Assembly (NCBI GenBank): GCA_034189165.1
Contig: JAXHVN010000003.1
Coordinates: 62,001-126,000, forward strand
Length of the DNA: 64,000 bases
DNA from: JAASSS01 sp021767745
GTDB lineage: Bacteria > Pseudomonadota > Gammaproteobacteria > UBA5335
Direction of reading: 5' to 3'
A program made the position numbers and the translations under genes. A model generated the notes under the pieces. It worked only from the letters and a program-made list of their open reading frames with translations. It had not been told where the DNA came from and ran no database searches. Shown one piece after another: positions 57,743 through 64,000 of the stretch (its first letter is position 1; each line of letters begins with the position of its first letter).

Positions 57743-60700
57743 CACAGCCCGCCCGGACGCGGCACGCCCGGCTCGCGCACCGCCGGCTTCCGCGTTCGTC
57801 CCAGCGCCCGCTCGAATTGCGGGTTCGGATTGCGTACTGCCGCCAGATAGGTGGTGCGCGGCCGCGCGTTGAGGCCGGCGAGCAGCGCGTAGTCCAGCGG
57901 CTGGCGTTTGCGCACGGCAACCGCGCTGGCCGGATCGGCCAGGTCGCCGAACACGATCGCCTCGGTGGGGCAGGCGCTCTGGCACGCCGTGCGTACGTCG
58001 CCGTCGACAAGCGCACGCCCGTCGCGGCCGGCGGCGATGCGCGCGCGGTTGATGCGCTGCACGCAGTAGGTGCACTTCTCCATGACGCCACGGACCCGCA
58101 CCGACACGTCCGGATTGTGTGCCGGCGCGGGCGTGGCCAGCGGCTGCGCCGGCTCGGTGTAGTCGAACCAGTTGAAGCGCCGGACCTTGTACGGGCAGTT
58201 CTGCGAGCAGTAGCGCGTGCCGATGCAGCGGTTGTAGATCATCTCGTTCAGCCCCTCGTGCGAGTGCTGCGTGGCCTCCACCGGGCACACGTACTCGCAG
58301 GGGGCGTTCTCGCAGTGCATGCAGGGCACCGGCTGGAAGGCGGTGGCGGGTGCCGCCAGCGGGCCGCGGTAGTAGCGGTCGACGCGCAGCCAGTGCATCT
58401 CCCGGCCACGGCGGACCTCGCGCTCGCCGACCACCGGGATGTTGTTCTCCGCCTGGCAGGCGATCACACAGGCGTTGCAGCCGATGCAGGCCGTCAGATC
58501 GATGCTCATGGCCCAGGCGTGACCCGTGCCGCCCTCGCGTGGCGAGGGCTCCGGATACAGTGATGCCGAAGACGGTTCCGCTCGCGCTGCCTGCTGCGCC
58601 TGGCCGGCGAGTTCGGCCAGATCGACCTCGCGCACCGCCGGCTCACCGGCCATGCGGTGGTGCTGCTGGGTGCTCGCCAGTGGCGTGTGTCCGGCCTCGC
58701 GGTGCAGGCCAACCGTCCGCATGGCCGGCGAAGCGGTGGTGCGCAGCCGATAGGCGTCCACGCCGACGCCGGTGCCGATCTGGCCGCCGGCGCGTCGGCC
58801 GTAGCCGAGCGTCAGCGTCAGCACGCCGGCGGGCTGCCCCGGCAGCCGCCAGATCGGCGCGGTGAGCGCGTGCTCTCCGGCAGTCAGTGTCACGTGATCG
58901 CCGTCCGCCAGATCGAGCACTTCGGCATCGGCCGGCGCGATCAGCACGGCGTTGTGCCACGTCAGCTTGGTCAGCGGGCGTGGCAGCTCCTGCAGCCAGG
59001 CATTGTTGGCGTAGCGGCCGTCCCAAATCGCCGGGTCCGGCCGCAGCAGCAGCGTGTAGGCCGCCGCGGCGGGCGCGGAGTCAGGCCCGGAGTCGGAGTC
59101 GGCGGCGGCCAGCGCGGCGCGCCAGTCGGCGTCCGGGCCGGCCTCGGCATCGCCGGCCGGACCGTCCGGCGCCGCCAGCACGCCTTCGCGCAAGGCCTCG
59201 AACCAGCGCGACTCGAACGGTTCGCCGAGGCGCTCGCGCCAGTGGGCCCGCAGCAGGCGGTAGGCCTGCGGATCCGCCTCGCCGGCCAGCAGGCCGAGTA
59301 CCTCGAGCGCCGTGCGGCCGCCGAACAAGGGCGCGATGGTCGGCTGCTGCAGCGCGATCGTACCGTCGAAGGCGCGCGTGTCCCCCCAGGCCTCCAGCGG
59401 GTGTGCCTCGGGGACGTGCCAGGTCGCGAGCGCGGCCGTCTCGTCCAGATGCGGCCCCAGATGCACCAGGCGTCGGATCCGGCCGAGCGCCGGTGCCACG
59501 GGCAGGTCGGCCGGCGCCTGATGGACCGGATTGGCACCGAGGATCAGCAGCGTGTCGATCATGCCCGCCTCGGCATCGGCGACCAGCGCGGCAAGATCCG
59601 GCAGTGTCGGCAGGTCCGGTGGGTGGTAGCTCACGGTCCGCCCCGCCGCACCCAGTGCGGCATTGATGGCGTGGGCCAGCACCTGCACCTGCGCCGGCTG
59701 CTGCTCACCCGGCACCACCAGCGCGGCCGGCCCGGCCCGCCGCAGGTCCGCAACCAGCGCGGCGAAGGCCGCCGGCGGCAGCGGCAATGGGCCCGGCGGT
59801 GCCGCCGGCGCGGGGGCGACCTCGCCCGCCAGCGCGCCGGCCAGTGCGCGCGCCAGGCCGATCAACGCTGCCGGCGCGGCAGGCACGCAGTGATCGGCCT
59901 TCGCGCCGGTCAGCGTGGGCGTGCACTCGAACGCGTACAGCCGGGTCGGAGCCGGCCCGTCGGCCTGTTCGCGCCGGCGCTGCAGGTAGTCACGGCCGTA
60001 GCGCAGGTGGCCGGGCAGTGTGCCGAGAAAGTCGCCGTCCAGGCTGACGATCAGTTCCGCCCGCTCGAAGTGATAGCGCGGTTCGTGCGGCGTGCCGAAG
60101 GCGTCAGCCAGGGCGGCGCCCGGCGCCTGCGGGCGCCCGGCGTCGTGCCGGTACCAGCGCAGCTGCGGCTGCGCGTTGCGCAATGCCTCGATCGACGCCA
60201 GCACGCTGGGCGAGCGGGTGTCGCCGGTCAGGATGGCGAAGCCTTCGCCCTGCCCCGCCTGCAGTGCCGGGCGTGCCGCCAGCAACTCGCCGGCGAAGAC
60301 CGCCCAGCTGGTCGGCGTGCCGCGCCGGCGCACGCTGCGCGAGCGGTCCGGATCGTACAGCGAGAGCAGCGCCGCCTGCGCATAGGTGTCGGTGGCGCCG
60401 CGGCTGCCCGGGTGCGCCGGGTTGCCCTCGACCTTCACCGGCCGGCCCTCCCGCGTCTCGACCAGCACCCCGATGCCCTCGCCGGCGTGTTCGAGGCTGC
60501 TGGCATAGTGACGGGGCACGCCGGGGAGCAGCGACTCGGGCATCTGCACGTAGGGCACGATGGCCTCTTGCGGTGCCTGTCCACAGGCCGTCACGCCGGC
60601 CAGCGCCAGGCTGGCGGCCATTAGCTTCAGCACCGCGCGACGGTCGATCGCCGGCGCCTGCCACAGCCCGGCCAGCCGTGGCCGTTCACGCTCCAGCCAG

Positions 60701-60819
60701 CGCTGGAACCGCGCGTCGCCGGCGGCCTCCTCCAGACAGCGCCAGTAGGCCGGACCCTCCGCCCGGGCCAACCGCTGGCGCAGCGCGTCGATGTCAAAGC
60801 CCTCGGCGGCGGCGCTCAT
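57742..60819 (-). CDS. actB: Alternative complex III subunit ActB, fused Mo-like and Fe-S domains
   Basis: A 1025-residue fusion protein exported by the Tat path; twin arginine at 60-61 (IDRRAVLKLMAASLALAG). Residues about 90-750 resemble a molybdopterin oxidoreductase that in ACIII has lost its cofactor. Residues 770-990 are a ferredoxin domain with CIGCNACVIAC, CMHCENAPCEYVC, CIGTRYCSQNC, CTYC and CQSAC, enough for three [4Fe-4S] and one [3Fe-4S] clusters. It conducts electrons from ActC to the ActA hemes. It overlaps actA and actC. Confidence 0.95.
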   Translation of the reverse strand: MSAAAEGFDIDALRQRLARAEGPAYWRCLEEAAGDARFQRWLERERPRLAGLWQAPAIDRRAVLKLMAASLALAGVTACGQAPQEAIVPYVQMPESLLPGVPRHYASSLEHAGEGIGVLVETREGRPVKVEGNPAHPGSRGATDTYAQAALLSLYDPDRSRSVRRRGTPTSWAVFAGELLAARPALQAGQGEGFAILTGDTRSPSVLASIEALRNAQPQLRWYRHDAGRPQAPGAALADAFGTPHEPRYHFERAELIVSLDGDFLGTLPGHLRYGRDYLQRRREQADGPAPTRLYAFECTPTLTGAKADHCVPAAPAALIGLARALAGALAGEVAPAPAAPPGPLPLPPAAFAALVADLRRAGPAALVVPGEQQPAQVQVLAHAINAALGAAGRTVSYHPPDLPTLPDLAALVADAEAGMIDTLLILGANPVHQAPADLPVAPALGRIRRLVHLGPHLDETAALATWHVPEAHPLEAWGDTRAFDGTIALQQPTIAPLFGGRTALEVLGLLAGEADPQAYRLLRAHWRERLGEPFESRWFEALREGVLAAPDGPAGDAEAGPDADWRAALAAADSDSGPDSAPAAAAYTLLLRPDPAIWDGRYANNAWLQELPRPLTKLTWHNAVLIAPADAEVLDLADGDHVTLTAGEHALTAPIWRLPGQPAGVLTLTLGYGRRAGGQIGTGVGVDAYRLRTTASPAMRTVGLHREAGHTPLASTQQHHRMAGEPAVREVDLAELAGQAQQAARAEPSSASLYPEPSPREGGTGHAWAMSIDLTACIGCNACVIACQAENNIPVVGEREVRRGREMHWLRVDRYYRGPLAAPATAFQPVPCMHCENAPCEYVCPVEATQHSHEGLNEMIYNRCIGTRYCSQNCPYKVRRFNWFDYTEPAQPLATPAPAHNPDVSVRVRGVMEKCTYCVQRINRARIAAGRDGRALVDGDVRTACQSACPTEAIVFGDLADPASAVAVRKRQPLDYALLAGLNARPRTTYLAAVRNPNPQFERALGRTRKPAVREPGVPRPGGL

Positions 60820-61472
60820 CTGTGGCAGACCGAGCAGTCGGTGAGTCGTTCGAGTGCGATGCCACGCTCGGCGATCAGTGCCTCGCCGAGCGCCCGGCGA
60901 TCCGCGTCGGCCTCCCAGCCCATGGCGAACACCGCCGCCGGCGGGCGCAGTCGTGGTGCCGGATCGCGATGGCAGTCAAGGCACCAGCCCATGCGCAACG
61001 CCTGCACCTGGTGCGTCAGCGGCATGCGGTCCACGCGGCCGTGACAGCTCTCGCAGCCGACGCCGGCGTGCACGTGTGCGCTGTGATCGAAGTAGACGTG
61101 ATCGGGCAGGTCATGCACCCGCTGCCAACGCAGGGGCTCATGGCGACGCAGGCTCTCGCGGACCGGCGCCAGCATCGGCGCGTCGGTCCACAGCTGCGAG
61201 TGGCAGGTCATGCAGGTCTCCGTCGGTGGCAGGCCGGCGAAGGCCGACTCGCTCACCCCGTCGTGGCAGTAGCGGCAGTCCAGCCCCAGCCCGCCGACGT
61301 GATGTTGATGGCTGAACGGCGCCGGCTGCGCCCGATTGACGCCCACGCCGCTGCCCCAGGCCGACAGCCCCGCACCCACTGCCCCCAGCACCAGCGCCAC
61401 GCCCAGCATCGCCCCGCCCAGCAGCAGCAGGCGGACGAGCTCGTTCGTGTGCCGCGGAAAGATCTGGGGCAT
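60816..61472 (-). CDS. actA: Alternative complex III subunit ActA, pentaheme cytochrome c
   Basis: A 218-residue periplasmic cytochrome with one N-terminal helix (LLLLGGAMLGVALVLGAVGA) and five heme motifs: CRYCH, CMTCH, CESCH, CLDCH and CSVCH. This matches ActA, which accepts electrons from ActB. It is the first gene of the 14-gene minus-strand operon. The 233-base divergent spacer to the amidotransferase gene (61473-61705) holds no convincing sigma-70 promoter by eye. Confidence 0.95.
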   Translation of the reverse strand: MPQIFPRHTNELVRLLLLGGAMLGVALVLGAVGAGLSAWGSGVGVNRAQPAPFSHQHHVGGLGLDCRYCHDGVSESAFAGLPPTETCMTCHSQLWTDAPMLAPVRESLRRHEPLRWQRVHDLPDHVYFDHSAHVHAGVGCESCHGRVDRMPLTHQVQALRMGWCLDCHRDPAPRLRPPAAVFAMGWEADADRRALGEALIAERGIALERLTDCSVCHR

Positions 61473-61705
61473 GGCGTTCCCGGCAGCCGTCCAGTCGGCA
61501 CGCGCACCGTCGGCAGGTCAGGTGCACGTGGTGGTTCTGCGTTAGGTGACCGCGTGGGGGTCGAGTTCCGCCGCCGCTCGCCTGTGCGTCGGCGGCGGGT
61601 TATGGTTTATTGCAACTGCACGGCCGGGCTCGCCGCGGCCCGGCGCCCCCGCCGGCCGCCCTGATCGGCCGGCGCGGCCCCCAACTCCTGCCAGGAGGCG
61701 CCCCG

Positions 61706-63493
61706 ATGTGTGGAATCTGCGGCGAGTTCCGCTTCGACGATCATCCCCCCGATCTCGGCGGCATCGCCCGCATGGCCGGATCGCTGGCCTCGCGCGGGCC
61801 CGATGGCGAAGGTGCGTGGCGGCAGGGCCCGGTCGCCTTCGGTCACCGGCTGCTGAGCATCATGGATCTCGCGCCGCCGAGCCGGCAGCCGATGGTCGAT
61901 GCCGAACTCGGCCTGGCGATCGTCTTCAACGGCGCGATCTACAACTTCCCCGAACTGCGCGAGGAGCTGATCGGGCTCGGCTATCGCTTCTTCTCCAAGG
62001 GCGATACCGAGGTGCTGCTGAAGGCCTATCACGCCTGGGGCGAGGACTTCGTGCAGCGGCTGAACGGCATGTTCGCCTTCGCCATCCACGAGCGCGACAG
62101 CGGCCGTATGCTGCTCGGCCGCGACCGGCTGGGCATCAAGCCGCTGTACTACTGCCCGTCGGTGCCGGGTCGGCCGGACAGCGGCCTGCGCTTCGCCTCC
62201 TCGCTGCCGGCGCTGCTGGCAGGCGGGCCGGTGGACACGAGCATCGATCCGGAGGCGCTGAACTTCTATCTGAGCTTCCATGCCGTGGTGCCGGCGCCGT
62301 GGACCATCCTCAAGGGCGTGCGCAAGCTGCCGCCTGCCACGCTGCTGCGGATCGAGCCGGACGGCACCCGCCGCGAGCGTCGCTACTGGAATCCCGGCTA
62401 TGACACGCCGGCCGACGCGGCCGAGCGCACGCCCGAGGAGTGGGAGGCGCAGGTGCTGGAAGCGCTGCGTGCGGCCACGGCGCGGCGGCTGGTCGCCGAG
62501 GTGCCGGTCGGCGTGCTGCTCTCGGGCGGCCTGGACTCCAGCCTGCTGGTCGGCCTGCTGAGCGAGGCGGGCCAGCATGGGCTCAACACCTTCTCCGTCG
62601 GCTTCGAGAGCGTCGGCGATGTCCAGGGCGATGAGTTCAAGTACTCCGACATCATCGCCAGGCACTTCGAGACCGAGCATCACAAGCTGTTCGTGGATTC
62701 CGCCCAGCTGCTGCCGGCCCTGACCGACACCGTACAGGCGATGAGCGAGCCGATGGTCAGCCACGACGTGGTCGGCTTCTACCTGCTGAGCCGGGAAGTC
62801 TCGCGTCACGTGCGCGTGGTGCAGAGCGGGCAGGGCGCCGATGAAGTGTTCGGCGGTTATCACTGGTATCCGCCGCTGCTGGAGAGCACCGACCCGCTTG
62901 CCGACTACGCGCGGGTGTTCTTCGACCGCGACTATGCCGACTACTGCCGCCTGGTGAGCCCCGCCGTGCGGGCCGAGGACAAGGCGCGGGCGCTGGTCGC
63001 CGAGCACTTTGCCGCGCCCGGCGCCGGGCGCCCGATCGACAAGGCGCTGCGGTTGGATACGCAGGTCATGCTGGTCGACGACCCCGTCAAGCGCGTGGAC
63101 AACATGACCATGGCCTGGGGCCTGGAAGCGCGCGTGCCGTTTCTCGATCACGAACTGGTCGAGCTGGCAGCGCAGGTGCCGGCGGAGCTGAAGATCTGCG
63201 ACGGCGGCAAGGGCATCCTGAAACGCATCGGGCGCAGGATCATTCCGGCGGAGGTCATCGATCGGCCCAAGGGCTATTTCCCGGTGCCGGCACTCAAGCA
63301 TCTGCGTGGCGACTATCTGGCGCTGGTGCGCGATGTGCTCGATGCGCAGGCGGCCCGGGAGCGCGGCCTGTTCCAGCGGCCGTATCTGGACACATTGTTT
63401 GCGGCGCCGGACGAGCACATCACCTCGCTCGGCGGCTCCAAGCTCTGGCAGGCCGCGCTGCTCGAGTTCTGGCTGCAGAGCCACGGCATCTAG
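61706..63493 (+). CDS. asnO: N-acetylglutaminylglutamine amidotransferase
   Basis: A 595-residue asparagine-synthase-like amidotransferase. The N-terminal class II glutaminase starts with the catalytic Cys in MCGICGEFRF and has LASRGPDGEG, HRLLSIMD and VFNGAIYNFPELR. The synthetase domain has the PP-loop VGVLLSGGLDSSLLVGLL and GQGADEVFGGYHWYP. It is distinguished from AsnB by its pairing with the ligase gene below. The pair makes N-acetylglutaminylglutamine amide, a compatible solute in Sinorhizobium, Pseudomonas and halophilic gammaproteobacteria. AGGAGG lies seven bases before ATG 61706. It is divergent from actA. Confidence 0.93.
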   Translation: MCGICGEFRFDDHPPDLGGIARMAGSLASRGPDGEGAWRQGPVAFGHRLLSIMDLAPPSRQPMVDAELGLAIVFNGAIYNFPELREELIGLGYRFFSKGDTEVLLKAYHAWGEDFVQRLNGMFAFAIHERDSGRMLLGRDRLGIKPLYYCPSVPGRPDSGLRFASSLPALLAGGPVDTSIDPEALNFYLSFHAVVPAPWTILKGVRKLPPATLLRIEPDGTRRERRYWNPGYDTPADAAERTPEEWEAQVLEALRAATARRLVAEVPVGVLLSGGLDSSLLVGLLSEAGQHGLNTFSVGFESVGDVQGDEFKYSDIIARHFETEHHKLFVDSAQLLPALTDTVQAMSEPMVSHDVVGFYLLSREVSRHVRVVQSGQGADEVFGGYHWYPPLLESTDPLADYARVFFDRDYADYCRLVSPAVRAEDKARALVAEHFAAPGAGRPIDKALRLDTQVMLVDDPVKRVDNMTMAWGLEARVPFLDHELVELAAQVPAELKICDGGKGILKRIGRRIIPAEVIDRPKGYFPVPALKHLRGDYLALVRDVLDAQAARERGLFQRPYLDTLFAAPDEHITSLGGSKLWQAALLEFWLQSHGI

Positions 63494-63539
63494 CGCCGGT
63501 CATCGCGCCGACACAGGGCCAGCACCGCCGGGAGGCAGG

Positions 63540-64000
63540 ATGAAACACGAAGACCAGGGCGTCGGGCACATCGGCAGCCGTTCGCAGCGCGTCGGCCAGC
63601 CCTGGGAGCGCAGCCGCCCACCGCTGCAGCTGCCGCAGCAAGACGTGGTGCTCGATTGCGGCTGGGGCAAGCTGGTTTTCGCCCACACCTTCCCGGACAA
63701 CGAGCGGCTGGCGCGGACGATCGCCGACGAGGCCCCCGGCACGCGCAACATCGCCTTCTACGTGAAGGAGCCGCACGTGCTGCTCTCCAAGGCGCCGGCG
63801 GAGCTGTTCCTCGATCCGTCCCACACCTTCCGGCTGTGGTTCAGCAACTATCAGCCGGCCCGGCCGCGGCGGCGCGAGTACATCGTGCGCCAGGTGCGCA
63901 AGGAGACCGACGCGGCGGCGATCAACCGCATCTATAACCTGCGCCACATGGTGCCGGTGAATCCGGAATTCGTCTGGGCCCATCGCACCGACCCGCGGCT
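63540..64000 (+). CDS. ngg: N-acetylglutaminylglutamine synthetase (3' truncated)
   Basis: The first 153 residues of the dipeptide synthetase, still open at the window end. The frame begins with ATG 63540 preceded by GGAGGCAGG. Recognisable stretches are VVLDCGWGKLVFAHTF, ARTIADEAPGTRNIAFYVKE, PHVLLSKAPAELFLDPSHT, and RIYNLRHMVPVNPEFVW, from the N-terminal acetyltransferase-like region of Ngg. The ATP-grasp ligase domain would lie downstream, outside the window. It follows asnO by 46 bases. Another open frame (63656-63937) in the same segment is only a shadow. Confidence 0.93.
   Translation, partial: MKHEDQGVGHIGSRSQRVGQPWERSRPPLQLPQQDVVLDCGWGKLVFAHTFPDNERLARTIADEAPGTRNIAFYVKEPHVLLSKAPAELFLDPSHTFRLWFSNYQPARPRRREYIVRQVRKETDAAAINRIYNLRHMVPVNPEFVWAHRTDPR

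Noticed and set aside
58657..60624. Plus-strand open frame of 655 codons
   Set aside because: Antisense to actB, with shadow composition rich in Gln, Arg and His.

Overview
The window reads as chromosomal DNA of a high-GC gammaproteobacterium. The block pilMNOPQ-aroK-aroB-gltB-gltD-hemE, with ponA/mrcA divergent from pilM, is a classic gammaproteobacterial arrangement. The osmolyte genes at the 3' end and the alternative-complex-III/caa3 respiratory operon would fit an aerobic, salt-exposed organism (an ectothiorhodospira- or salinisphaera-like lineage is my inference, not proven). I see no rRNA, tRNA, CRISPR array or insertion sequence.

Layout. (1) 1-4.0 kb: a light/photo-oxidative stress neighbourhood, with a truncated GPH-type transporter, a DUF3833 lipoprotein, a HAD phosphatase, an NTF2-like protein and a MerR regulator. 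The regulator carries the complete W-x9-EH plus His signature of LitR/CarH adenosylcobalamin photoreceptors. (2) 4.1-4.4 kb: a 100-N scaffold gap flanked by the same 121 bp on both sides. (3) 4.5-6.6 kb: an orphan VirD4/TraG-type ATPase without membrane segments. (4) 6.6-21.1 kb, all on the minus strand: pilMNOPQ (type IV pilus alignment and secretin), aroKB, gltBD, pyrF, hemE. (5) 21.2-28.7 kb: penicillin-binding protein 1A and a small conserved protein, then gltA, a malic enzyme, rpmE and hemW. (6) 28.7-32.2 kb: a tail-anchored small protein, an orphan sensory-rhodopsin-transducer (ASRT) homologue, and an M15-like zinc peptidase whose start overlaps that of a divergent L,D-transpeptidase.

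(7) 32.2-43.8 kb: a compact five-gene oxidative operon (ThDP enzyme, enolase-superfamily dehydratase, FAD/Fe-S 2-hydroxyacid dehydrogenase, SDR, zinc alcohol dehydrogenase), divergent from GH15 glucoamylase/trehalase-like, membrane-protein and SDR genes. (8) 43.9-46.9 kb: a NERD-UvrD helicase fusion and a secreted beta-propeller of Vgb type. (9) 61.5-47.2 kb, minus strand: one 14-gene operon actABCDEF-orf-sco-coxBACD followed by a two-component system and ending at a strong terminator. It encodes alternative complex III, an A2-type caa3 oxidase, a copper chaperone and probably their own regulator. (10) 61.7-64.0 kb: amidotransferase and ligase genes for the osmolyte N-acetylglutaminylglutamine amide, the second cut by the window end.

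The most unusual items are the LitR-like photoreceptor and a separate ASRT homologue with no rhodopsin in the window, the orphan soluble VirD4-like ATPase with an unrecognised C-terminal region, and the ThDP/enolase/FAD operon of unknown substrate.
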